NCBI GenBank assembly: GCA_039725955.1
Contig: CP091034.1
Location: forward strand, 2,728,001-2,792,000
Direction of reading: 5' to 3'
Source: Sinorhizobium sp. B11
GTDB lineage: Bacteria > Pseudomonadota > Alphaproteobacteria > Rhizobiales > Rhizobiaceae
DNA length: 64,000 nucleotides
Part shown: positions 32,826 to 41,105 of the stretch, piece by piece
Numbering within the stretch: position 1 is the first letter of the stretch
Layout of the letters: the number at the start of each line of letters is the position of its first letter
Translations under genes and position numbers: made by a program
Notes under the pieces: generated by a model
Database searches by the model: none
The model's input: only the letters and a program-made list of their open reading frames with translations
What the model was told of the DNA's origin: nothing

Positions 32826-33758
32826 GTGGAAACGGCCTGGCTTGCCGACCTCAAGGCACTCGCGGAAACCCTGAACTTTTCGCGCGCCGCCGAAAAGCGC
32901 CATATCACGCAGCCCGCTTTCGGCCGCCGCATCAAATCGCTGGAGGACTGGTGCGGCGCCGAACTCGTCGATCGGTCCACGCACCGCCTGAAGCTGACCC
33001 CCGCGGGCGAAGCCATGCTGGCAGCGGCCGATGATGTCACCGCCCGTCTGGAGCGCGCCATCAGCGAAATCGAACAGATGCGGGCGGCGACCTCGACGGT
33101 GACCTTTGCCGCCACCCACGCACTGTCGTTCATCTTCTTTCCCGGCTGGATTCAAGGCCTCGGCCACGAGGCATCGACGATGCCCATCCGCCTCCTCTCC
33201 GACAATATGAACGAATGCGAGCGGATCATGATGGAGGGGCGCGCGCAGTTCCTGCTCTGCCACGACCATCGAAACAGCAGAATCCGCCTCGACATGAACG
33301 CCTACAGGCAGGTGGAGCTTGCGACCGACCGCCTGATCCCCGTCAGCGGGCGGGACCGGGATGGCCGGCCGCTCCACAGCATTTCGGAGATCGCGGATCG
33401 CCCTATCCCCCATCTTGCCTTCGAGGAAACGTCGGGCATGGGCCGCATCCTGTCATCCGCCCTTTCCGCCAGGACATCTTCGCTGCAATTCTCGACGGTC
33501 TTCACCTCGCATCTGGCAATGGCGCTGAAGGCACTTGCGATCGAGGGAAAGGGTGTGGCCTGGATCCCGGAGAGCCTGGCGGCGGATGAGATGGGACCGG
33601 CTGGAAGACTAACCTCAGCCGGATCGGATGATTGGGTGGTCGAGGTCAGGATCGTGCTGATCAGGCCAAGGGCGCGCATGACCGACATTGCCGAGAGCTT
33701 CTGGAACCTCGTTCAAGGCAAGGCTGGCATTCAACCCGCCCATCGTGGTTCGTCATGA
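32826..33758 (+). CDS. LysR-family regulator, probable tartrate regulator
   Basis: 310 residues from GTG 32826, which gives the usual LysR beginning 'ETAWLADLKALAETLNFSRA'; ATG 32775 would add 17 unlikely residues. Helix-turn-helix 'HITQPAFGRRIKSLEDWCGA', then 'LVDRSTHRLKLTPAGEAML'. The effector domain includes 'TFAATHALSFIFFPGWIQGL' and 'FLLCHDHRNSRIRLDM', the form seen in regulators of organic-acid and amino-acid metabolism. It is divergent from tarD with repeated operator-like sites between. Confidence 0.88.
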   Translation: METAWLADLKALAETLNFSRAAEKRHITQPAFGRRIKSLEDWCGAELVDRSTHRLKLTPAGEAMLAAADDVTARLERAISEIEQMRAATSTVTFAATHALSFIFFPGWIQGLGHEASTMPIRLLSDNMNECERIMMEGRAQFLLCHDHRNSRIRLDMNAYRQVELATDRLIPVSGRDRDGRPLHSISEIADRPIPHLAFEETSGMGRILSSALSARTSSLQFSTVFTSHLAMALKALAIEGKGVAWIPESLAADEMGPAGRLTSAGSDDWVVEVRIVLIRPRARMTDIAESFWNLVQGKAGIQPAHRGSS

Positions 33759-33765
33759 CTCCGGC

Positions 33766-35463
33766 TCATTTCATGAGCGGAGCCTGTCTCAGCGCCGCGT
33801 GAATATCGCTGACGACGGCAGCACCTTCGCCGACGGCCGCCGCTACCCGCTTCGTCGAACCGGCCCGGACATCGCCGATCGCAAAGACGTTCGGAAGACT
33901 GGTCTCCAGCTGCAGGGCGCGCCTTCCGAGCTCCTCTTCGACCTCAGGGCTGAAGGTCGTACCGGTCCTGATAAAGCCCCTGTCATCCGTCTTGATGCGG
34001 CATTTGATCCAGTCGGTATTCGGGTCGGCGCCGATGAACATGAAGACGCGGCGAAGATCGAAGTTCTTCTCGGACTGTGCCCTGAGCTCAGTGATGGTTG
34101 CCGCCAGCCGGCCATGCGGGTCTTCCGACAGCGCCGTCAGCTCGCATCCGAGATGCATCTCCACATTCGGCAGCGCAGCGATGCGATCGATGAGATAGGT
34201 GGACATGGTCTCGGCCAGGCTTCGGCGGATCACCAGGTGGAGACGCCGCACCCGCGGCGCGAGGAATGCGATCGCCTGGCCGGCCGAATTGCCGCCGCCG
34301 ACGAGCGCGATATCGTCGTTTTCGCAGAGTTTGGCTTCGATCGCGGATGCCCAATAGGAAATGCCGGCGCCCTCGAAGCGCGCTATGTCGGGAATATCGG
34401 GCCTGCGATACCTGGCGCCCGAGGCAATGACGACGGTCCGTGCCTTGACCGCCCTGTCCCCGTCAATCCGCAAGACCATAGGGTCGGTCCTGCGTTTGCC
34501 GGCCGGGGCCGGAATGAGCTCGTTCACATCAAGCGGCAAGGCGATCTCCGCTCCGAACTTGAGCGCCTGATTGAAGGCGCGGCCGGCGAGCGCCTGGCCT
34601 GAAATTCCGGTCGGAAAGCCGAGATAGTTTTCGATGCGGGAGGAACTGCCGGCCTGCCCGCCGATCGAACGGTTATCGATGACGATGACGCTGAGCCCCT
34701 CCGATGCCGCGTAGACCGCAGCAGCCAGGCCCGACGGGCCGGCCCCGACGATCGCCACATCATAGACGGTTTCCGGATCGAGTTCCGGCGTTATGCCGAG
34801 GCAGCAGGCTGCTTCGGCATCTGTCGGATGTTTGAGCACCGTGCCGCTGGGGCAGACCATGAGCGGCAATTCGCTCGCCAGGATCCCAAGCCTCTCTACC
34901 AGGCCCCGGCCTTCATGGTCCGAGGCCGCATCGAGGACGACATGTGGATAACCGCCTCGGGTCAGAAAGCCCTGCAGGCGAACCAGATTGGGCTCTCCGG
35001 GATGGCCGATCAGAACGGAGCCGGCGCCGCCGAAATTGATCAGTTCCACACGCCGCAGGATATAGGCGCGCATGATGATCTCGCCGATCTCGGCCGATCC
35101 GATGATGAGAGCCTTCAGATGCGCAGCATCGAATGCCAGCGCCACACATCCTTCCGGCCCGGCACGCCCGCCCGCAAGCACCGGCCGCCCGGAAAGCTGG
35201 CTGACCTCTCCCGAAAACTGCCCTGCATCATGGCTCGTGATCAGGGCTTCCGGCATCGACAAGCCGTCATGCCTGAAGACGTCGAGCCGGCCGGAAAGGA
35301 TCAGCCATGCCGGCGAATGCCTGTCGCCGATCTGCGAGACGATCTCGCCGGGAGTAAAGGAATGCGGGCCACTGCTGGCAAAACGCCCGGCCATCTGGAC
35401 CTGCGCGGCGCTCAGCACCGGAAACATCTGGTGACGGCGGGTTTCGAGACTGTCGGAGCTCAT
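33766..35463 (-). CDS. cNMP-binding/thioredoxin-reductase-like flavoprotein without CxxC
   Basis: 565 residues in three parts. Residues about 10-125 are a cyclic-nucleotide-binding beta-roll ('SFTPGEIVSQIGDRHSPAWL', 'ILSGRLDVFRHD', 'FSGEVSQLSGRPVLAGGRA'). About 145-220 is a thioredoxin-like segment ('LQGFLTRGGYPHVVLDAASD', 'LPLMVCPSGTVLKHP'). About 235-560 is a TrxR-type FAD/NADPH module: 'YDVAIVGAGPSGLAAAVYAA', 'GGQAGSSSRIENYLGFPTGI', 'IALVGGGNSAGQAIAFLAPR', 'VFAIGDVRAGSTKRVAAAVG'. The redox-active CATC of real thioredoxin reductases is replaced by 'YWASAIEAK', so it cannot reduce thioredoxin in the usual way. It is co-transcribed with the UBP zinc-finger gene ten bases upstream. Confidence 0.85.
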   Translation of the reverse strand: MSSDSLETRRHQMFPVLSAAQVQMAGRFASSGPHSFTPGEIVSQIGDRHSPAWLILSGRLDVFRHDGLSMPEALITSHDAGQFSGEVSQLSGRPVLAGGRAGPEGCVALAFDAAHLKALIIGSAEIGEIIMRAYILRRVELINFGGAGSVLIGHPGEPNLVRLQGFLTRGGYPHVVLDAASDHEGRGLVERLGILASELPLMVCPSGTVLKHPTDAEAACCLGITPELDPETVYDVAIVGAGPSGLAAAVYAASEGLSVIVIDNRSIGGQAGSSSRIENYLGFPTGISGQALAGRAFNQALKFGAEIALPLDVNELIPAPAGKRRTDPMVLRIDGDRAVKARTVVIASGARYRRPDIPDIARFEGAGISYWASAIEAKLCENDDIALVGGGNSAGQAIAFLAPRVRRLHLVIRRSLAETMSTYLIDRIAALPNVEMHLGCELTALSEDPHGRLAATITELRAQSEKNFDLRRVFMFIGADPNTDWIKCRIKTDDRGFIRTGTTFSPEVEEELGRRALQLETSLPNVFAIGDVRAGSTKRVAAAVGEGAAVVSDIHAALRQAPLMK

Positions 35464-35473
35464 CTCGGCACGC

Positions 35474-35782
35474 TCAATAATAGATCGGGATCGGGCCGCG
35501 CTGCGGCGTCTGATCCGGCAGTTCCACCATCGTCTCGTCGAGATAGCACCAGCCCCAGCCTTCCGGCGGGTCGTAGCCTTCGATGATGGGATGTCCCGTG
35601 GCATGGAAATGCGCCGTCGCATGTTTCCCGATCGACTGGTCGCAGCACCCGACATGGCCGCATTCCCGGCAAAGCCGGAGATGGACCCATTCCTGTCCCT
35701 CCTCCAGGCATTCCTCGCAGCCGAGCGTCCTCGGCTCGACGGGTCGAACGGCTGCGACATGTTTGCACACCGACATCTGCAT
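35474..35782 (-). CDS. UBP-type zinc-finger protein
   Basis: 102 residues, essentially one ZnF-UBP domain. The metal ligands are visible in 'CKHVAAVRP', 'LGCEECLEEGQEWVHLRLC', 'RECGHVGCCDQSIGKHATAH' and 'FHATGHPIIEGYDPPEGWGW' ending 'CYLDETMVELP'. In eukaryotes this domain binds the free C-terminus of ubiquitin. Bacterial copies occur as small proteins next to, or fused to, thioredoxin-reductase-like flavoproteins, exactly as here, and their partner is unknown. The start 'MQMSVCKH' is the only sensible one. Confidence 0.9.
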   Translation of the reverse strand: MQMSVCKHVAAVRPVEPRTLGCEECLEEGQEWVHLRLCRECGHVGCCDQSIGKHATAHFHATGHPIIEGYDPPEGWGWCYLDETMVELPDQTPQRGPIPIYY

Positions 35783-36032
35783 CTCCTCTTTCTCTTGAAG
35801 TTCGCGCCTGCCGGAGGAAGATAGATCAAAAGACGATTTTCTCTAGCATAACCAGGCGCAGAACCGTTCCCCTCGCCGGCCAATATGCAGCGAGAGGGCC
35901 GCGCCCGCCATGCAGGCGAGACCGGTTAGTTCATCTTCCGCTAGAAAATATTGCAGCGCTGTGACCGCGGTCACTATCGGAAACAGCTACTGCTTGTATT
36001 TTGCCGCCGCTGGATGCTGCACCTACCAGCTG

Positions 36033-36075
36033 GAGAAGGGTCGCTGGGCCCCACTTGGTGGCCCTTCTCGTTTTT
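36033..36075 (+). terminator. Terminator-like hairpin with no upstream gene
   Basis: GAGAAGGG (36033-36040) pairs with CCCTTCTC (36062-36069) and is followed by GTTTTT. No plus-strand gene ends here; the region 35783-36032 has no convincing frame. The hairpin may close a small RNA starting near 35940-35990. Confidence 0.5.
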
Positions 36076-36105
36076 CCCTTGTCGATGATGGCGTGATGCG
36101 TCCGT

Positions 36106-36282
36106 TTACCGGAACATTTCGACGTGACTGCCGATCCTGCCGCCTTTTCGCACGCTGCTCACCGTGTCCTGCCGCGCGTCGGACGGCGTGTCGCCGAACC
36201 ATGACACCATGAACAGAAGAAGCGCCGCTGCCATCAGCGGCGGGCCAAGATAGACGATCAGGAGGGAATTCAGCGGTCTCAC
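36106..36282 (-). CDS. Small membrane protein (58 residues)
   Basis: From GTG 36282: (M)RPLNSLLIVYLGPPLMAAA, continuing 'LLLFMVSWFGD' as one long hydrophobic helix (about 5-30) with a Pro-Pro kink, then a polar, basic tail. No family recognised. The start is a GTG without a strong ribosome-binding site. It lies 71 bases after the next small membrane gene on the same strand, so the two may be co-transcribed. Confidence 0.4.
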   Translation of the reverse strand: MRPLNSLLIVYLGPPLMAAALLLFMVSWFGDTPSDARQDTVSSVRKGGRIGSHVEMFR

Positions 36283-36353
36283 GGTGGCGTCTTTTTCAGG
36301 TTTCTTGGTTTGACACGGATTTCAGGGCCGTCACGGCCGGTGTGGAGTCGTTG

Positions 36354-36518
36354 TCATCGGGCGTCACCAGGGAGCGCCGCGATATTGGCTGAAGCAAGGG
36401 TAACAGTCTGGGAGTGCGAAGCATTCAGCGAGAGATAAAGCCCCTGAACGCTATAGTAGGCCGCAACCCACATTAGCAGGCCGAGCTGAAGCGCAATGAT
36501 AAAACAGTAGATCCTCAT
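36354..36518 (-). CDS. Small membrane protein (54 residues)
   Basis: From ATG 36518, preceded by AAGGGAA: MRIYCFIIALQLGLLMWVAA, then 'YYSVQGLYLSLNASHSQTVT' and a short tail. The N-terminal helix (3-27) is a good single membrane span or signal anchor. The reading frame, ribosome-binding site and helix all agree. Function unknown; no family recognised. Confidence 0.5.
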   Translation of the reverse strand: MRIYCFIIALQLGLLMWVAAYYSVQGLYLSLNASHSQTVTLASANIAALPGDAR

Positions 36519-36983
36519 AGTTTCCCTTCGGAATCAGCTTTTACTAAGCCAAAACGTCAGAATTATTCTGTGCATCCAGGCACATAATAACGTCCTTATT
36601 TTCACAGATATCGCAAAGTTAGCCGATTTACTATTATCACCCACATAGCAAAAAGGTGGAAAAATAGGCCGACCGGATAAAACGGGCAGCATCGAAAGAA
36701 TTATACTTGCCGCTCCGTTGGCGCGAGCGCGCGGTCCTCTCAAGCCCCATCATCGACTGGCGTGCCCCTGAACAACACTGATGGTGATCAAAGCTACCTA
36801 AACGATCTTGCCCATCACCGAACTGCCTCCGGCCGTCAATCAGATCAACCCAAGGTAGCCATTTACTTCGCCACATGCTAGGGTGACGGCCAGAATAGGT
36901 ACGTGAATGTCATTGTAGTTTCACTTGCCCCGGCAGGAGGCACTCAACAATATCCGGATTTAACAGCAAACGGAGGAAGACGC
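36519..36983. other. 465-base low-GC gap without a gene
   Basis: Markedly richer in A and T than the rest of the window, especially 36540-36700. A minus-strand frame at 36637-36876 reads 'KWLPWVDLIDGRRQFGDGQD' and looks vaguely like decayed mobile-element coding, but I cannot assign it. The final 80 bases should contain the promoter of the RTX gene. Confidence 0.5.
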
Positions 36984-38135
36984 ATGAGCGCCTTTTACGG
37001 CACACCTGGAGATGATGTGTTTCGCACGCTGAACTCTACTCTTATAATAATCCCAGAGGCAGGAATTATCTTCGAGAACAGTGATGTTTACCTCGGCGAT
37101 GAAGGCAACGACACCTTTCGCATCGCGACGTCGACTTTCGACTTGCCGGATCTCTTGGAAACATCAAACGATATTTTCGGGGGAGCGGATAACGACACCC
37201 TGATCTTTGCGCCTCCTCATGACTTTCCCGGCCAGATCGACGTCACGTTCTTCGGCAACGCAGGAACGGATTCCGCATACCTGAACTTTCAGCCGATGGG
37301 AGCTCTCGACGTCGATTTCACGAATTTCGGGCCGGGCACCTTCACATCCATCCTGGCCCTGACCCACGCAGACGGCAGTTATGCAGGCCAGTTCTTCATC
37401 GAACCTGATGTCGAGCATGTCTCGGTCATCGGTTCGAATTTCGCTGACCGGATGGTCGGCAATGCCGGTGACGACCAGCTGGATGGCAAAGGCGGGGCCG
37501 ATACCTTCTTCGAAACGACTGGCAACGACACCTACATATTCGATGATACGGGCGATCGCGTCACGATTTATTCAGGGCCGCTGCTCACCCTTCCCGATGG
37601 CGGCATAGACACGATCTGGACGACGGTCAGCGTGGATCTGCGTGACCAGGGGCCTGTCGAAAACCTGCGGCTGAACGCTACGGCGGATATCGATGCGACA
37701 GGCAACGACCTTGCCAACATGATCACCGGCAATGCCGGCAGCAATCTCATCGCCGGCGGTGCCGGCAATGACAGCCTCTACGGCAAGGGCGGCGCCGACA
37801 CGTTCCATTTCGATGACATGGGCGCAGCCAGCAAGGACTTCATCTGGGACTTCGATTCGGACGACAAGATCAGCCTCGGCCCGGCCTTCGCCGGCCTCGA
37901 TGTCGACAATAACGGCGTGGTGGACGCAGCCTCGTTCGAAATCGTCAACAAATTGGGTGCCGGCGGAACCAGGGCCGGCCCCGAGCTGACCTACAATTCC
38001 GCAACCGGCATTCTGTCCTACGACGCCGACGGCGCCGGCACGACCCATGCTGCCCAGGACATCGCGTTCATCGGCGTGAACAAGACGTTCTTCGACAATA
38101 CCGACGTCCTGGCAAACAGCTCCCTGCTCGTCTGA
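36984..38135 (+). CDS. RTX (hemolysin-type calcium-binding) repeat protein
   Basis: 383 residues from ATG 36984 (GGAGGAAG upstream). Acidic, with GGxGxDxUx-type nonapeptides: 'YLGDEGNDTFRIAT', 'IFGGADNDTLIF', 'MVGNAGDDQLDGKGGADTFF' and a later group 'LIAGGAGNDSLYGKGGADTF'. The end 'IAFIGVNKTFFDNTDVLANS' plus a hydrophobic tail fits a type I secretion signal. No signal peptide. It is probably exported by a HlyD/HlyB/TolC-type system encoded elsewhere and binds calcium outside the cell; an adhesin or surface protein is likely. No enzymatic domain is visible. Confidence 0.88.
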   Translation: MSAFYGTPGDDVFRTLNSTLIIIPEAGIIFENSDVYLGDEGNDTFRIATSTFDLPDLLETSNDIFGGADNDTLIFAPPHDFPGQIDVTFFGNAGTDSAYLNFQPMGALDVDFTNFGPGTFTSILALTHADGSYAGQFFIEPDVEHVSVIGSNFADRMVGNAGDDQLDGKGGADTFFETTGNDTYIFDDTGDRVTIYSGPLLTLPDGGIDTIWTTVSVDLRDQGPVENLRLNATADIDATGNDLANMITGNAGSNLIAGGAGNDSLYGKGGADTFHFDDMGAASKDFIWDFDSDDKISLGPAFAGLDVDNNGVVDAASFEIVNKLGAGGTRAGPELTYNSATGILSYDADGAGTTHAAQDIAFIGVNKTFFDNTDVLANSSLLV

Positions 38136-38152
38136 CCGCACGCCCCGCATCT

Positions 38153-38180
38153 GAAAACGGCCGGTTTACCGGCTGTTTTC
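38153..38180 (+). terminator. Terminator after the RTX gene
   Basis: GAAAACGGCCGG-TTTA-CCGGCTGTTTTC, a 12-base-pair stem with one mismatch, 18 bases after the RTX stop. A stretch of Ts inside the 3' arm makes it usable in both directions. Confidence 0.75.
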
Positions 38181-38306
38181 GCAGGGTATGGAGCATCCAC
38201 CGGAAGGTGATTGAACCTTTAGCGATCTGCCCAAATCGCGCGAACGAGCGCATGCTACCCTTGAGCCTGGCAAATAAGATTCAGGCCGGATGCTGGGGGG
38301 CATGAA

Positions 38307-38468
38307 ATGCGCGATTTGCTGTCAAATTTCGAAGAAGACCATCGTAGTCTTGGTTATGGTGCAGAGGCTCCAACTCATGGACATGGTTTTTCCCGGGTCC
38401 ATGCGGTCGCCGCGATCTTGATCCTGTGCGCGGCGATCTTCTTTATCGGAGGCCATGGACTGGTCTAG
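38307..38468 (+). CDS. Small C-tail membrane protein (53 residues)
   Basis: From ATG 38307, eight bases after a G-run: MRDLLSNFEEDHRSLGYGAE, a His/Gly-rich linker 'APTHGHGFSRVH', then one membrane helix 'AVAAILILCAAIFFIGGHGL'. The layout (soluble N-terminus, helix at the C-terminus) suggests a tail-anchored protein. No family recognised. It has its own position after the RTX terminator, so it is a separate transcript. Confidence 0.55.
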   Translation: MRDLLSNFEEDHRSLGYGAEAPTHGHGFSRVHAVAAILILCAAIFFIGGHGLV

Positions 38469-38567
38469 AGCAACTCCGTCAAACGCGTTCAGCGGCATTT
38501 CCCGATTTGAGGAAGATCGGGACATCGGCAGCCTGCAATCATCCCGAACCGTCAGAACCCCGAACCG

Positions 38568-38969
38568 TCAGAACCAGAGATCGCGCACGCACCGCCCCTT
38601 GGAGGGCAGGTCGTCAAATGTCTCCAGCCCGTCGAAGTGATCGATCGGCAGATCGGAAACGAGATCCGGCGGCGCCAGCCGCAGGTTGACCGCCATCCGC
38701 CGGCGGCCATCCCTGTTGAGCCTCAGGCCGCGCCAGCTGAGCACGCAGGCGCAGGTCGGGCAGAACAATATTTCCAGCGACGCCGTCTCCCGGCCGGTCC
38801 GCGTATAGGAGCCGGTCTCGCCGCTGACGGTGATCCGCTCGCCTTCGTAATCATAGGCCCAGAGCGCTCCATAGCGCCGGCAGAGCGTGCAGTTGCACGC
38901 CGTGATCGAGCCCGGATCGCCTTCCAGCGTCCAGCCCGCCTTGCCGCAATGACATGAGCCGACCAGCAT
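38568..38969 (-). CDS. GFA-family zinc protein (formaldehyde-activating enzyme-like)
   Basis: 133 residues. 'MLVGSCHCGKAGWTLEG' and 'ITACNCTLCRRYGALWAYDY' supply the zinc-binding Cys residues; 'EILFCPTCACVLSW' gives the third set; the tail 'SDLPIDHFDGLETFDDLPSK' is typical. Despite the family name most members are not proven to act on S-hydroxymethylglutathione. It stands alone on its strand. Confidence 0.92.
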   Translation of the reverse strand: MLVGSCHCGKAGWTLEGDPGSITACNCTLCRRYGALWAYDYEGERITVSGETGSYTRTGRETASLEILFCPTCACVLSWRGLRLNRDGRRRMAVNLRLAPPDLVSDLPIDHFDGLETFDDLPSKGRCVRDLWF

Positions 38970-39172
38970 CAGCGCACCGTTTCATCCCTGCCTGTTTGGA
39001 AGGATCCATCCTGCCTCAATCGGGCGCCACCTGCAAATTCCGCCCCTGCAGCCTGCAAGTCAGATCATGCCTTGACTCCTCCCGAAATGAGAACATAATA
39101 AGAACATCCTTGGCGCTGCGGCCGCCATCCCGACAATCTGGAACTGAAATGCTCGGCAAGGAGAATGAGAAC

Positions 39173-39412
39173 ATGCGTCCGCAATTGGCCCCCAAACCCG
39201 ATGGTGATGTGATCGCAAACGAAGACCTGAGCTGGGAGGTCGAGGCAGTGCTCTCCTGGCACGACGAGGATGCCAAGGCAGCTATCGCCACGCTTCTGCA
39301 GGACTGTCGCCACCTGCGCCAGCAGCTTGCGCTTGCCGAAGGCGCCCTCAGCCGGGGCATGACCCGCGGCTGGCGGCCTTCCTTCGAGCGCTCCTCCCTT
39401 GACCGGACATGA
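39173..39412 (+). CDS. Hypothetical 79-residue protein
   Basis: From ATG 39173 (AAGGAG nine bases upstream): MRPQLAPKPDGDVIANEDLS, then 'WEVEAVLSWHDEDAKAAIAT' and 'LLQDCRHLRQQLALAEGALS', a helical, partly coiled-coil protein. An ATG at 39149 would add eight residues. Its stop overlaps the start of the zinc-ribbon gene by four bases, so the two are coupled. No family recognised. Confidence 0.6.
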   Translation: MRPQLAPKPDGDVIANEDLSWEVEAVLSWHDEDAKAAIATLLQDCRHLRQQLALAEGALSRGMTRGWRPSFERSSLDRT

Positions 39413-39675
39413 AACACCGCCGCAGCATCGATCTCGTCGCCAGCCATGAGGAGGTCGCAACCGACAGGGAGACGCTCGCCACCCTGCCGCAATGGTATGT
39501 CATCCAAGCCCAATGCCCGGCTTGTCAGCGCGAGACGAGGATCGACCGGCGCGTGCTCGCCTACCGCTACGGCAAGGACATATCGCTGGCGAGGATCAGC
39601 CTTCGCCTGAAATGCAGCGGTTGCGGCAACCGCACGGGAAACCAGCTGCTGCTTGGCAGGCTGCCACGCGATTGA
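39409..39675 (+). CDS. Small zinc-ribbon-like protein (88 residues)
   Basis: Two CxxC knuckles, 'AQCPACQRE' and 'LKCSGCGNR', separated by 'RVLAYRYGKDISLARISLR', make a zinc-ribbon or rubredoxin-like fold. The N-terminus is basic and polar. It overlaps the preceding helical protein by four bases. Such pairs suggest a small nucleic-acid- or protein-binding complex, but no function is known. Confidence 0.65.
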   Translation: MKHRRSIDLVASHEEVATDRETLATLPQWYVIQAQCPACQRETRIDRRVLAYRYGKDISLARISLRLKCSGCGNRTGNQLLLGRLPRD

Positions 39676-39688
39676 CCGCAATCCCCGC

Positions 39689-40935
39689 TTATCTGCCGGC
39701 CGAGGCAAGCAGCAGCCTTGCCGCCACCATCGCCCCGTCGGTTCGGATCGTGGGGGCAACAGCCCCGGCGCGCTGGCGCATGTCGGGCTGCAATGCCGCC
39801 GAAAGCGCGGCGGAGAAGGTCTCCAGCGTCGGTATCGTCCCCTCATGCGCGACGCCGATGCCGAGTGCGGCAACACGACCCGCCCAATAGGGCTGATCGG
39901 CTATCTGCGCCACGACCACCTGCGGCACGCCGGCACGGGCAGCGGCCGCCGTCGTGCCGGCCCCTCCGTGATGGACGATCGCCGCAGTCAGCGGAAAGAG
40001 CGCCTGATGATTGGCCTCCTCGATGACGAAGCAGTCGCGCGCGCGCCATCATCAGTCACCAGCCCGGCCCAGCCGCGCGACAGCACCGCACGCCGCCCCG
40101 CAGCGCGGATCGCAGCGAGGATGACGCCCGAGGCATCCTTCAGCGCATGCATCGGCATGCTGCCGAAGCCGACATAGACGGGCGCTGTTCCATTATCGAG
40201 AAAATCTTCCAGAGCCGCCGGCAGCGGCCGGTCGTCATCGAGCATCCAGGCGCCCGTCTGCACCGCGTCGATCAGATCCGTCGCAAGCAGCGGCCCGACC
40301 ACAGGATCGGCCGCAAGCAACGGCCGGCGTGTCAGGACCGGATCGCGCACATTGTCCACCGTCGCCATGCCCATCGACGCGCGCAGCCGATTATAGGCCC
40401 CGCCGAAGATCACATTCTTCGTTTCAATATCATAGTCCCAGAGGACCCGGTTGTCGGTCACGCCGGGTGGATGCGCTCGGCCCTTGAATTCATGCGGCTT
40501 GTGATGATGCGACGGCAGGAAGATCGGGCAGAATGTCGCCCCGAAATAGCCGATGCCGGCCCGCTCTGCCACCAGCTGTGCCGCCGCCATCGCCGGAAAC
40601 AGCCCCGCCGCGACGATGAGATCGCATCCTTCCGCAGCTGCCGAAAGCGCCTCGAACTGGCCCGCCAATATCCCGGCTGCGCGTTCGGAAATGCCATCGG
40701 CCGAACGCTCCCGCGTATTGCTCTCGGCGCTCTTCATCACCTCGCTCACCCATTGGCGCACGGGCGTGTTTGCTGGCGCGAGCGGAACGCCGAGCCGCTC
40801 GAGCAGCCCGGCAAACTCCGCATCCGGCGGCGCGCAGACCACCGCCTCTGCGCCAAGTCTCTGCAAGGCAACCGCCAGCGCCGCCAATGGCTGTACATCT
40901 CCGCGCGACCCGTATGTGGAAAGCAATACACGCAT
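39689..40935 (-). pseudogene. GT1-like (UDP-glycosyltransferase fold) gene with a frameshift
   Basis: The N-terminal frame from ATG 40935 begins MRVLLSTYGSRGDVQPLAAL and runs through 'IGYFGATFCPIFLPSHHHKP' to 'RRAVLSRGWAGLVTDDGARA'. It then leaves frame in an alternating CG tract at 40036-40046. The family continues in another frame as 'DCFVIEEANHQALFPLTAAI', 'VHHGGAGTTAAAARAGVPQV' and 'VVAQIADQPYWAGRVAALGI', to the stop at 39689. Both halves together make a normal 415-residue glycosyltransferase of the vancomycin/sterol type. The break is either a real inactivating slip, a phase-variable tract or a sequencing error. Confidence 0.85.
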
Positions 40936-41105
40936 GCTCTTCTCCCGATGCTGTTGATCAGGATAAGCGTTCTACGCCTCGACCGGGGTCTTGCCGCAAG
41001 TCCCCCCTGCGCCATATCTAAAGGCATGGCAGGGACGATGATTTTTCCCGGCTGCATAATTTCCCGACATTTCCATCGATGAGCGGCAGCGAAGGGCCGG
41101 CAGGT

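Noticed and set aside
35464..35883. N-terminal extension of the cNMP/TrxR-like flavoprotein
   Set aside because: It overlaps the UBP zinc-finger gene in another frame; the coding signal there belongs to the zinc finger.
35910..36212. 100-codon plus-strand frame
   Set aside because: Cys/Arg-rich composition, crosses the terminator-like hairpin, and no homologous pattern.
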